Shown: positions 1 through 7,553 of the stretch, one piece after another
Layout of the letters: the number at the start of each line of letters is the position of its first letter
How positions within the stretch are numbered: the stretch's first letter is position 1
Assembly: GCA_017429165.1 (NCBI GenBank)
Contig: JAFRPL010000009.1
Span: 1 to 64,000, forward strand
DNA: 64,000 nt
Direction of reading: 5' to 3'
Source of the DNA: Clostridia bacterium
Lineage (GTDB): Bacteria; Bacillota; Clostridia; Oscillospirales; CAG-382
Made by a program: the position numbers and the translations under genes
The notes under the pieces: model-generated
What the model saw: the letters and a program-made list of their open reading frames with translations, nothing else
What the model was told of the DNA's origin: nothing
Databases searched by the model: none

Positions 1-1
1 C

Positions 2-622
2 AAAGCGTGGTGCAGTCTGCCGGACGGCAGCAAGCCGAAGCAGGACGAGCCGTGGAAGGACAAGACCTGTTTTCCGGAATTGCACGCTGAATTCCCGGAG
101 CTTGTGAACGAAGACGGCGAAGGCTGGTTTTACACGCACGTCCATAACGTCATCGAAGTCGTGCTCGACCATACCGACGGCGTTTATCCGACCTCCGTCG
201 GCAGCGCGATCGTTCTCACAAAAGGCTTTGACGACGCATGGCGTGACAAGGTGATACAGTATCAGGCGTCGCTCTATTCGGTCAACACGAAGGGCTGGGT
301 TCGGCGATTCGCGGATATTATCGCCGAAGCGAAGGAAGAAGGGCCGCTGAAAAACAAAGACTTTGAACTGCCCGCTGAAACGGTACAGAAGCTGAAGGAA
401 GCGTTGAACAACAAAAAACGGGAAAACGTGATCATAGAACTTGCGAAGTATTACCTTGCCAACAAACAAGAGGATACCGACTGGGTGATCCTTCCCGTCG
501 ACAGCTTCAACGCCTATTTCGGCACGACCTGCTTTGACCGCAAGTGGCTGCCCGATTTCCCGGAAGAGATCATCGAGCGCAAGGACTACGCCGGGTTGTG
601 CAGGTTCAAGATGATGTTATAA
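2..622 (+). CDS. Hypothetical protein, 5'-truncated by window edge
   Basis: The reading frame is open from the first bases of the window through the stop at 620-622, so the gene begins upstream. A TTG at 80 has no ribosome site and is not a likely start. The visible 206 residues are soluble, rich in aromatic and acidic residues (for example WFYTHVHN and WVILPVDSFN), with no membrane segment. I do not recognise the family. It ends 25 bases before the flavodoxin remnant and runs in the same direction. Confidence 0.6.
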   Translation, partial: KAWCSLPDGSKPKQDEPWKDKTCFPELHAEFPELVNEDGEGWFYTHVHNVIEVVLDHTDGVYPTSVGSAIVLTKGFDDAWRDKVIQYQASLYSVNTKGWVRRFADIIAEAKEEGPLKNKDFELPAETVQKLKEALNNKKRENVIIELAKYYLANKQEDTDWVILPVDSFNAYFGTTCFDRKWLPDFPEEIIERKDYAGLCRFKMML

Positions 623-647
623 AGTGCTAAACAATTTTTAAAGGCTT

Positions 648-1046
648 ATGTTTGAAATAACCCTCGTTCATCCCTATTCAACGAATTACAATACCGTTCT
701 TATGGAAGCCCAGGAGGATCAGCACAAGCAGGCTCGCCCGGAGATCAAAGATCTTCCGGATAATCTTGACGAATATGACGTGATCATTCTCGGATACCCC
801 AACTGGTGGGCATCGATCCCGATGCCGATCGCAGCTTTCCTCGAACACTACGATCTTTCCGGTAAAACGATCGTCCCGTTCTGCTCCCACGGCGGAGGCA
901 GGTTCGGTCAAAGCCTGACCGCGATCGCCAAACTCGCGCCGGATTCTGTTATCAAAGACGGATTATCCGTTCATTACTCGGGCGGCTCAACGCTTTCTTC
1001 TGACGTTGCCTTATGGCTTGAAGAAAACGGAATAGCGCATAATTAA
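648..1046 (+). pseudogene. Flavodoxin-like protein, N-terminus missing
   Basis: The 132 residues match the middle and C-terminal part of short-chain flavodoxins: a VIILGYPNWWASIPMPIAAFLE segment (the usual IxLGxPxWW element) and a GKTIVPFCSHGGGRFGQS loop that binds FMN. The first 40-45 residues, including beta-1 and the phosphate-binding T-G-N-T loop, are absent. An in-frame TAA at 639-641 lies directly before the ATG, so no upstream start rescues it. Without that loop FMN binding is doubtful. It sits between an unrelated gene and an aldo/keto reductase in a patch with other broken redox genes. A short functional variant is possible but less likely. Confidence 0.6.
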
Positions 1047-1105
1047 CAAACGCAAGGACGTACCTGAAATGCGCCCTGACTATAAATAAATTGGAGGAAA
1101 AAACT

Positions 1106-1969
1106 ATGTTTAACGAATGTATCAAACTTTCAAACGGTGTGACGTCGCCGCAGCTGGCGCTCGGAACGTGGCTGATTGACGACGGCATTGTTGCGAACGC
1201 CGTGAGATCTGCAATCGAAATCGGATATCGGCACATTGACACCGCGCAAGCGTATGAAAATGAAAGAGGCGTCGGCGAGGGCGTTCGTACCTGCGGTGTG
1301 GCGAGAGATCAGATTTTCGTTACCTCGAAGGTAGCAGCGGAGCATAAGGATTATAAATCAGCCGCAGAAGGTATCGACGAAACGCTTCGCAAAACCGGTC
1401 TTGACTATCTTGATATGATGATCATCCACAGTCCTCAGCCGTGGATGGAGGTCAATCAGTCTGAAGACCGATATACAGAAGGTAACCGCGAGGCATGGCG
1501 CGCTTTGGAGGATGCGTACAAAGCCGGCAAGCTCCGTGCGATCGGCGTTTCCAACTTTCTCAAATGTGATATAGACAGTCTGTGGGAAACTGCGGAGATC
1601 AAACCGATGGTCAATCAGGTGCTCTGCCATATTTCCAACACTCCGCTTGATCTGATCGAATATTGCCAAAGTAAAGGGATCGTAATGGAAGCATATTCGC
1701 CCGTAGCGCACGGCGAGGCGATGAAGATCCCCGCTATTAACGATATGGCGAAAAAATACGGCGTGACCGTGCCACAGCTCTGTATCCGCTACGATATCCA
1801 GCTCGGCATGATCGTTTTGCCGAAGACGGCGAACCCGGAGCATATGAAAGCGAATGCGGACGTGGATTTTGAGATTTCCGATGAGGATATGGAAATCCTA
1901 AAGCGCGTCGAAACGATCAAAGACTACGGCGCTCACAGCTTTTTCCCGGTATTCGGCGGCAAACTTTAA
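1106..1969 (+). CDS. Aldo/keto reductase
   Basis: NAD(P)H-dependent carbonyl reductase of the AKR superfamily, 287 residues, cytosolic. All four catalytic residues are visible: Asp45 and Tyr50 in HIDTAQAYENE, Lys75 in VTSKV, and His108 in MIIHSP. The signature IGVSNF follows at about 148, with a late LPKTANPEHMKAN segment that contacts the cofactor 2'-phosphate region. I chose the ATG at 1106 because GGAGG lies at 1093-1097; the earlier TTG at 1091 would fall within that ribosome site. It is followed after 13 bases by the CMD remnant. The physiological substrate cannot be read from sequence. Confidence 0.9.
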   Translation: MFNECIKLSNGVTSPQLALGTWLIDDGIVANAVRSAIEIGYRHIDTAQAYENERGVGEGVRTCGVARDQIFVTSKVAAEHKDYKSAAEGIDETLRKTGLDYLDMMIIHSPQPWMEVNQSEDRYTEGNREAWRALEDAYKAGKLRAIGVSNFLKCDIDSLWETAEIKPMVNQVLCHISNTPLDLIEYCQSKGIVMEAYSPVAHGEAMKIPAINDMAKKYGVTVPQLCIRYDIQLGMIVLPKTANPEHMKANADVDFEISDEDMEILKRVETIKDYGAHSFFPVFGGKL

Positions 1970-1982
1970 GGAGGATCCGTTT

Positions 1983-2204
1983 ATGAGCAAAAAAATCGTA
2001 CAAACTGCGGGACGCGATCAGCTCGGCGATTTCGCACCGGCGTTCGCACATCTTAACGACGACGTGCTTTTCGGCAAGGTCTGGAATGAGGAAGCGATAG
2101 ACGTAAAGACGAAGTGCATTGTTACCGTTGTCAGTCTTATGGCGTCGGGGATCACCGACAGTTCGCTCGGATACCATCTGCAGAACGCAAAGAACAACGG
2201 CGTT
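1983..2204 (+). pseudogene. Carboxymuconolactone decarboxylase family protein, 3' part lost
   Basis: Residues 1-74 read as the start of a CMD/AhpD-like protein (QTAGRDQLGDFAPAFAHLND, then VTVVSLMASG and YHLQNAKNNGV), with an AGGAGG site at 1969-1974. After about 2204 the family similarity stops and the frame runs on into nonsense. The missing C-terminal helices form half of the usual domain. The sequence that follows belongs to a different gene in another frame, so a deletion has removed the rest. A ribosome following this frame would stop at 2432. Confidence 0.7.
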
Positions 2205-2695
2205 ATGGCAGCTTTCTTGTACTTTCCCACTTTAAGGGACACGCGATGGCGGGCTATGGCGGTGCGCTCAAAAACGTGGCGATCGGTATTTCCTCTGTCT
2301 CGGGAAAGGTCTATATCCACTCAGGCGGCACGCGCACATCGGGCAGTATCATGGGCGAGCAGACCGCATTCCTTGAATCGCTTGCCGAAGCGTCCAAGGC
2401 GATCATCGACTATATGGGCGAGGAGAAAATGATATATATCTCGGTGATGAACCGCCTCTCGGTCGACTGCGACTGCGACGCAAACCCCGCGGAGCCGGAT
2501 ATGCACGATATCGGCATCCTCGCTTCCTACGACCCCGTCGCGCTTGATCAGGCGTGCATCGATTTCGTTTATGCGGTGCCCGACAGCGGTTCGCTTGTCA
2601 CCCGCATTGAATCAAGAAACGGAATACACACTCTTGAATATGCGGAAGAAATAGGGCTCGGATCAAGAGAATATCGACTGATTGTGACCCCGTAA
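2205..2695 (+). pseudogene. DUF362 domain protein, C-terminal half only
   Basis: From about 2213, in the +1-shifted frame relative to the CMD remnant, the translation reads LSHFKGHAMAGYGGALKN, then SVDCDCDANP, DPVALDQACIDFVY and a C-terminal IGLGSREY element. This is the typical C-terminal half of DUF362 proteins, which often accompany ferredoxin-type redox proteins. The N-terminal half is missing and no start with a ribosome site precedes it. The junction with the CMD remnant lies between about 2204 and 2213. Together the two fragments mark a single deletion. Confidence 0.7.
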
Positions 2696-2715
2696 GTATA
2701 GGAGCATAATATAAA

Positions 2716-3258
2716 ATGAGTAAAAAAGTTTTGATATTATCCGGCAGTCCACGCAAGGGAGGCAACTCCGATCTGCTCTGCGACGAATTCATGCGCGGAG
2801 CGCTTGACGCCGGAAACGAAGTCGAAAAGATCCGCATAGCCGAAAAAAAGATCGGATATTGCAGTGCGTGCTACTATTGTCAGAAGTCAGGCGGCGTATG
2901 CGCCAAGAAAGACGATATGGCGGAGGTTTTGCAGAAGATGATCGACGCCGACGTAATCGTGCTTTCAAGTCCGGTGTATTTCTACTCCATCGACGCGCAG
3001 CTCAAGACGGTTATAGACCGCACGGTCGCAAGATGGACGGAAGTCAAGGACAAAGAGTTTTACTATATCGTCACCTGCGCCGACGACGAACGCGAGTCTC
3101 AGGAGCGTACACTCGAATGCTTCCGGGGTTACGCCGAATGCGTGGAAGGCGCGAAGGAAATGGGCTTGATCTACGGTATCGGCGTTTATACTCCCGGCGA
3201 GATCAAGGATACGCCCGCGTTCAAAGAAGCGTATGAATTGGGACTGACTGTTCGCTGA
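2716..3258 (+). CDS. NADPH-dependent FMN reductase / flavodoxin family protein
   Basis: A 180-residue flavoprotein with the N-terminal LILSGSPRKGGNSDLL loop that binds FMN phosphate. A compact Cys pair (SACYYCQKSGGVC) follows at 49-60, as in iron-sulfur flavoproteins and their cluster-less relatives. SSPVYFYSIDAQLKTVIDR at about 94-112 is the dimer and flavin contact region. Likely role: electron transfer or reduction of small organic substrates. It is preceded by a weak AGGAG at 2700-2704 and followed by a hairpin terminator, so it closes the rightward redox patch. Cluster content cannot be decided from sequence. Confidence 0.85.
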   Translation: MSKKVLILSGSPRKGGNSDLLCDEFMRGALDAGNEVEKIRIAEKKIGYCSACYYCQKSGGVCAKKDDMAEVLQKMIDADVIVLSSPVYFYSIDAQLKTVIDRTVARWTEVKDKEFYYIVTCADDERESQERTLECFRGYAECVEGAKEMGLIYGIGVYTPGEIKDTPAFKEAYELGLTVR

Positions 3259-3268
3259 TACTCATAAA

Positions 3269-3299
3269 AGAAAGCCGACGTTTGACCGCCGGCTTTCTT
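3269..3299 (+). terminator. Rho-independent terminator after FMN reductase
   Basis: AGAAAGCCGACG (3269-3280) pairs with CGCCGGCTTTCT (3287-3298) with one mismatch around a 6-base loop. The right arm itself is T-rich, and little T-run follows. It lies 10 bases after the stop codon. Confidence 0.6.
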
Positions 3300-3366
3300 A
3301 GTTCTCATTATAAGTTTTGTTCCAAAGACAGCCTTCACATTAAAAAGTGGGGGCAGTTATTATAAA

Positions 3367-3642
3367 TCAGCTTTGTAATATTTTGTCCTTTGCTTCGATC
3401 ATCAGTTGAACTCCAAGCCGGAAGCCGTAGGAGAACGCTTCGACTTCGGCAAGTGAGTGCATTTCGTTGACCGCTTCGTCGTACTTTTCAAGCGATTTCG
3501 ACTGCTTTTCGGTCAGCGTTTCATTCAGTTCATCCCGGTTCCTGCCCATCAGAGAAAGAAGATGCTTGTACCGTTTGCTGTCGGTCAGTATCGCCTCGTG
3601 AGGATCGACGTTGCCGTACCAGAGGTTTTCAAGCAATGTCAT
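3367..3642 (-). CDS. DUF6809 family small protein
   Basis: A 91-residue protein beginning MTLLENLWYGNVDPHE and ending EAFSYGFRLGVQLMIEA, the two signature ends of the DUF6809 family as I recall it. It is soluble and helical. The ATG at 3642 overlaps the stop of the upstream TnpV gene by four bases, so the pair is translationally coupled. Genes of this family are common in Clostridia on or near serine-recombinase elements; their function is unknown. Confidence 0.7.
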   Translation of the reverse strand: MTLLENLWYGNVDPHEAILTDSKRYKHLLSLMGRNRDELNETLTEKQSKSLEKYDEAVNEMHSLAEVEAFSYGFRLGVQLMIEAKDKILQS

Positions 3643-3938
3643 ACGTAGATCACCTCCGCCAGTACGATCTCCATCGCGCGAGCACGGATGTTGTTCTTTC
3701 GCGCAACCCATTCCATCTGATCCTGCCGTTTGAGCGCTTCGGTCACGCCCTCGTTCTTTGCCATTTCGGTTTCAAGCCGGGCAAGCATTTCCTCTGCATC
3801 CGCGTTGACCTCTTCGAGATACGACCTCAGCGTGCCTTTCATCCGCATCACGTTGACTGTCGACGGTCTTGCTTCTTTCAGATACCGATAGTGCATCTGA
3901 CCGTAAACTCCGACTTTACTGATAAATTCATCTTTCAT
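3639..3938 (-). CDS. TnpV-type transposon-encoded protein
   Basis: A 99-residue protein with the TnpV pattern YGQMHYRYLKE near the start, then GVTEALKRQDQMEWVARKNN and AEEIVLAE-like C-terminal helix. TnpV accompanies TnpX-type serine recombinases in Tn4451-like elements; its role is unknown. The start has a good AAAGGAGG site nine bases upstream. A possible leftward promoter is TTCGAC at 3986-3991 with TACAAT at 3962-3967. It lies 6 kb from the intact recombinase and in the opposite orientation, so it probably comes from a second, eroded element. Confidence 0.75.
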   Translation of the reverse strand: MKDEFISKVGVYGQMHYRYLKEARPSTVNVMRMKGTLRSYLEEVNADAEEMLARLETEMAKNEGVTEALKRQDQMEWVARKNNIRARAMEIVLAEVIYV

Positions 3939-4055
3939 AGCATATCGCCTCCTTTGCCCACATTGTAGCAGAGGAGGCGATAATCGTCGAATGTGCGGAT
4001 GGAAAACGCAGATTTTTGTTGAAAACCTTGCTGAAAAATGGATCGTGTCTCTATG

Positions 4056-4829
4056 CTATTCCAGATTTGCACGGTAGATAGCAAGATCCTCGTCCTTGAA
4101 CACGTTGAAAACGACCTTGATATGGCTGCCGGTCTGCTTCTTATATTCTCGAACCGTTTGAATAGCAATCTTCGCCGCTTCGAGCTGCGGAAAGCCGAAT
4201 ACGCCGGTGGAGATGCAGCAGAAAGCAATGCTTTCACAATCGTTTTCATCTGCGAGTTTCAGGCAAGATGTATAACAGGAAGCAAGCAGTTTACAATGCT
4301 TATCCGTCAAGGAGCCGTTAACTATCGGACCGACCGTGTGGAGGACGTATTTGCTCGGAAGGTTAAACGCGGGCGTGATCTTCGCCTGACCGGTCGGCTC
4401 CTCATAACCTTGCTTTTCCATAATGTCGTTGCAGAAATTGCGCAAGCGCAGTCCCGCAGCGCTGTGAACACAGTTGTCCTCGCAGTTGTGGAGAGGTCGG
4501 AAACAACCGAGCATCTGAGAATTGGCGGCGTTGACGATAGCGTCGCATTCAATCGTTGTTATGTCGCCCTGCCATAAATACAAGTCACCGTCAATAGGCG
4601 TGAGATCGGACAAATGCGTTATTCCTTTCGCTTCGGTCTCCGCTCTCAGATATTCACTTTCAATTCTGATATACTCTTCCGAGATCGGTGCAGGCATCCG
4701 CACGTTCATCAGGGAACGAAGCAAGTCCTTTTGTTCCTGCGCTCCGGTAGGGATCTCAATATCCTTATATCTCGACTGCTCGGAGAGCAGTTCTTTTATC
4801 AAATACAGGCGTTTTTCAGTCTGGTTCAT
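4056..4829 (-). CDS. Zinc-type macrodomain protein-ADP-ribose hydrolase
   Basis: A 257-residue protein of the Zn-dependent macrodomain class, which removes ADP-ribose from proteins. Residues 1-75 form the helical N-terminal extension typical of this class. The macrodomain then shows LWQGDITTIECDAIVNAANS (adenosine pocket), GCFRPLHNCEDNCVHSAAG (family metal site: Cys and His residues at about 107-121), and CISTGVFGFP (phosphate loop). In other Firmicutes such enzymes pair with SirTM sirtuins and lipoylation genes (established); none is visible here. The start overlaps the preceding HTH gene stop by four bases. It is the intact paralogue of the broken copy at 5254-5667. Confidence 0.88.
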   Translation of the reverse strand: MNQTEKRLYLIKELLSEQSRYKDIEIPTGAQEQKDLLRSLMNVRMPAPISEEYIRIESEYLRAETEAKGITHLSDLTPIDGDLYLWQGDITTIECDAIVNAANSQMLGCFRPLHNCEDNCVHSAAGLRLRNFCNDIMEKQGYEEPTGQAKITPAFNLPSKYVLHTVGPIVNGSLTDKHCKLLASCYTSCLKLADENDCESIAFCCISTGVFGFPQLEAAKIAIQTVREYKKQTGSHIKVVFNVFKDEDLAIYRANLE

Positions 4830-5248
4830 ACAACACCTCTGGGTTTCACCTTTCTCAATATCTCATAGTTTTTGCGGGAGGGGTGATGATGCTCGATTTC
4901 CCATATCGCCACCGTTCCGCGATTGATTCCGAGTCTTTCGGCAAAGGCTTTTTGAGAAAGACCGGTCGTTTCACGAATAGCCTTTATTCTGTTCCCGTAG
5001 CCGGGAGACAGGAACGCGGTGTAGTCGTCAAGCAGAAGCGATATGTCGATTTTGAGCGCTTCGGAAAGCTTTTCGGCGACCGCATAATAGATGTCCTGCT
5101 TACCTGCCTCGTAGTTTTGCAGTTCTCCCACGGTGACGCCGGTCAGCTCACTCAGGCGGTCGCGGCTCATATCCCGCAGTTCACGGTAGTAACAAAGCCT
5201 GCTTGCGGGAGTTTCATCCCAACCGCAAAGCTTGAATTCGTATTTCAA
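4826..5248 (-). CDS. Double helix-turn-helix (XRE) regulator
   Basis: A 140-residue cytosolic protein with two Cro/C1-type HTH modules. The first covers about 15-75 (YRELRDMSRDRLSELTGVTV, LQNYEAGKQ) and the second about 84-135 (IKAIRETTGLSQKAFAERLG, VAIWEIEHHHPSR). The frame stays open upstream of the proposed TTG start at 5248 and no good ribosome site is near, so the start is uncertain and the 5' end may be damaged. It lies five bases from the broken macrodomain gene and overlaps the intact one. A short inverted repeat CAAGTG/CACTTG at 5246-5264 surrounds its start and could be an operator. Probably an autoregulator (inference). Confidence 0.75.
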   Translation of the reverse strand: MKYEFKLCGWDETPASRLCYYRELRDMSRDRLSELTGVTVGELQNYEAGKQDIYYAVAEKLSEALKIDISLLLDDYTAFLSPGYGNRIKAIRETTGLSQKAFAERLGINRGTVAIWEIEHHHPSRKNYEILRKVKPRGVV

Positions 5249-5253
5249 GTGGA

Positions 5254-5667
5254 TCAGGCACTTGCCTTTGTAAAGGACGAGAAGTCGCGTGTGATTTGGA
5301 GTGGTATCGGATTGTCGATACAGTTGTGAAGCGGCTGAAAGCAGCCGAGCATCTGTGAATTAGCCGCGTTGACGATCGCGTCGCATTCAAGCGTCGTAAT
5401 ATCGCCCTGCCAGAGATAGATACCGTCTTCGACGGGCGTAAGGTCGGTAAGACGGGTAATACCTTTTGCCGCCGCTTCCTCTTTCAGATAGTCGCTTTCG
5501 ATCCCAATATACTCGTCGGAAAGCGGTGCGGGCAATCGGACGTTCATCAGCGAACGGAGCAGATCTTTTTGCGCCTGTTCCTCAGCCGGTATCTCAATAT
5601 TCCGGTATCTCGGCTGCTCGGCAAGGAGCGTTTTTATCAAGTATAATCTCTTTTCTTCGTGCGTCAT
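5254..5667 (-). pseudogene. Zn-macrodomain protein, C-terminal half deleted
   Basis: The 137 residues parallel the neighbouring intact macrodomain protein almost position for position through GCFQPLHNCIDN. The next residues PIPLQITRDF have no counterpart and a stop follows. The break falls inside the metal-binding element, so the catalytic core, the second half of the metal site and the phosphate loop are lost. The start overlaps the DUF1848 stop by four bases and is the natural junction DUF1848-macrodomain. The intact copy plus the HTH gene now lie immediately downstream, which suggests duplication or gene replacement. A stable truncated product is possible. Confidence 0.75.
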
Positions 5668-6584
5668 CTCAAATCTCCGATGATCCATGATTTTTGCGGA
5701 ACGTCGTTGATCACGTCGTCCTTTTCGTAATGTCCGATCAAAAACGGTGAGGTCGGATCGTGGCGGCGGCTCTGCGCCAGCACGACGGACGGCTCGGCGT
5801 TGGCGTAGCAGTATTTGCATAAGTGTTTGCAGGTGTTGTACGCGCCGATATCGCAGGAAAGATAGCAGGCGCATTCCGCCCGCGCGCCTTTCTTCTTCGG
5901 AGCGTTCAGCTTTTTGCCTATCGCTTTTTCGTAGTCGCCGATCCGCATACAACCGCCGCAGTCCGCGCCGAACGGCGCAAGCTCGTCTCCTTCGGCGCAG
6001 GGTTTGAGCGTCATACCGTGCGCGGAGGCGATTTTAATCATCTCTTTACCGAGCGAGAGCCGCTGTTCTTTCGTGACCTCACGCGCTTCGGGAAAGTTGC
6101 GCTTGACCTTCGCGTACAGGTCGATAAAACTGATCACGGCGGTCTTTGTGAAGCCGTCGAGCGCCGCCGCTATTTTCTCAAACGCGCGCAGGTGATACTC
6201 CATGGAATACTTGTCTGTGATGAAGATCGGATCGTACCGCCAACCGACAGAATTCACGCCGACGGTCTCCGACAGTTTTTTGAAATCTTCAAGCAGTTCG
6301 TGTTTGTCCTTCACGTTCGGCTCGATGTCGCGGGCATACGGTGTGATTGTCACAAACCAATACTGCCCGTAGTCTTTCAGCAGTTCCATATACGGAAACA
6401 TCGGCGCGGGGTTCTTTGTGCAGAAGCCGATGCAGTCAACCACGGACGGATTGAGGCGATAGCGGCTGACCTGCTCGGGATAATACGGATTGCGCACGCA
6501 GACAAAGCCCTCGCGCAGTCTGTTTGCAAACCACGGCGCGTAAAACGCCGGAATATCCGTTCTTTGTCCCGTGTTTATGATCAT
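5664..6584 (-). CDS. DUF1848 family Fe-S (radical SAM-like) protein
   Basis: A 306-residue protein of the DUF1848 family, recognised from the N-terminal SRYRLNPSVVDCIGFCTKNP element and the C-terminal Cys array. The array includes CGGC at about 213-216, then CACYLSCDIGAYNTCKHLCKYCYAN at about 237-261, which contains a CxxxCxxC-like spacing. Such Cys arrays bind Fe-S clusters, and DUF1848 is thought to be related to radical SAM enzymes; no substrate is known. It has a GGGGGG ribosome site, begins 22 bases after the MDR gene stop, and is coupled to the following macrodomain gene by an ATGA overlap. Confidence 0.82.
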   Translation of the reverse strand: MIINTGQRTDIPAFYAPWFANRLREGFVCVRNPYYPEQVSRYRLNPSVVDCIGFCTKNPAPMFPYMELLKDYGQYWFVTITPYARDIEPNVKDKHELLEDFKKLSETVGVNSVGWRYDPIFITDKYSMEYHLRAFEKIAAALDGFTKTAVISFIDLYAKVKRNFPEAREVTKEQRLSLGKEMIKIASAHGMTLKPCAEGDELAPFGADCGGCMRIGDYEKAIGKKLNAPKKKGARAECACYLSCDIGAYNTCKHLCKYCYANAEPSVVLAQSRRHDPTSPFLIGHYEKDDVINDVPQKSWIIGDLR

Positions 6585-6605
6585 ACCATATCCCCCCTTT
6601 CCGTA

Positions 6606-7553
6606 TTATAATTTTACCACGATTTTGCCGTCAACGGAACCGTTATCCTGTGAACAAATCGCGTCTTTTACGTTTTCAAAGCTGAAAACTTTTCCGCATT
6701 TCGGTTTCAGCTTTTTTTCATTGAGAAACGCAAAGATCTCATCAATGACTTTTTGCGTCGGATAATTGGAAAAGAATCCCGTCAGATAGACGCCGTTCGG
6801 TATATCCTTGATCGGATCGAATCCGTTCAGCGCGTAAACGCCGCCGAGAAGTCCCGTCTGGCAGACGATACCGCCTTTTTCGACCGCCGTCAGCGTATCT
6901 CGCAAAATCTTCGGACCGACGAGATCGAGCGCCTTTGTCACGTCGCTTATCTTTCCGGTCAGTTTGCCGTCGTCGATCACCGCCTCGTCCGCTTCGGCGA
7001 TAAGAGCGAGTTTGTCCTCGCGGTGCGTTGTCGCAACGACCCTGCAGCCTAGCGCTTTTGCGATCTGCATCGCCGCGTATCCGAGCGCGCAGGTCGCGCC
7101 GCGAATGAGAAGCGTGTCTTCTGCGGTCAGGCGCAGACATTCAAAAAGCGAGCCCCAAGCCGTGAAATACGTCTCAGGCACAGCGCCGAGTTCTTCCCAT
7201 TCAAGATCGCTCTCTATCGGGAAAACGATTCTTCGCGGGAGCAGAGCGTATTCCGCGTAACTGCCGTTGAAGCTGCGTCCCATTCCGCCCATCAGGGCGA
7301 CGATCTTCTGTCCGGCGTCAAATCCGCTGTCCGACGGATCGGCGATCTCACCGACGCATTCGATGCCGGGTATGACCGGCTTTTGAATATAGTCCGCGCG
7401 GATCTCATTTAACCGCAAGAGTTTTTCCGAGTGATTCAGTCCGAACGCCCTAACTTTTACAAGCACCCAACCGGGGCGCGGCTCCGGGATCGGCACTTCG
7501 GATAAAACGATATCCTTTGCCTCCGTTATTCTATCAAGCACTATGGCTTTCAT
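6606..7553 (-). CDS. Zinc-independent MDR oxidoreductase (quinone reductase-like)
   Basis: A 315-residue medium-chain dehydrogenase/reductase. The N-terminal GroES-like fold includes VRAFGLNHSEKL and PGIECVGEI. The Rossmann part shows LIRGATCALGYAAMQIAKALG at about 147-167, an altered glycine loop for NADPH. The structural-zinc Cys cluster and catalytic zinc ligands are absent, as in quinone oxidoreductases. The C-terminus EDNGSVDGKIVVKL is family-typical. The start has GGAGGT and lies 20 bases inside the radical SAM gene, so the two are translationally coupled. In that setting it could act on a modified peptide or in quinone/electrophile detoxification; neither is shown. Confidence 0.87.
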   Translation of the reverse strand: MKAIVLDRITEAKDIVLSEVPIPEPRPGWVLVKVRAFGLNHSEKLLRLNEIRADYIQKPVIPGIECVGEIADPSDSGFDAGQKIVALMGGMGRSFNGSYAEYALLPRRIVFPIESDLEWEELGAVPETYFTAWGSLFECLRLTAEDTLLIRGATCALGYAAMQIAKALGCRVVATTHREDKLALIAEADEAVIDDGKLTGKISDVTKALDLVGPKILRDTLTAVEKGGIVCQTGLLGGVYALNGFDPIKDIPNGVYLTGFFSNYPTQKVIDEIFAFLNEKKLKPKCGKVFSFENVKDAICSQDNGSVDGKIVVKL

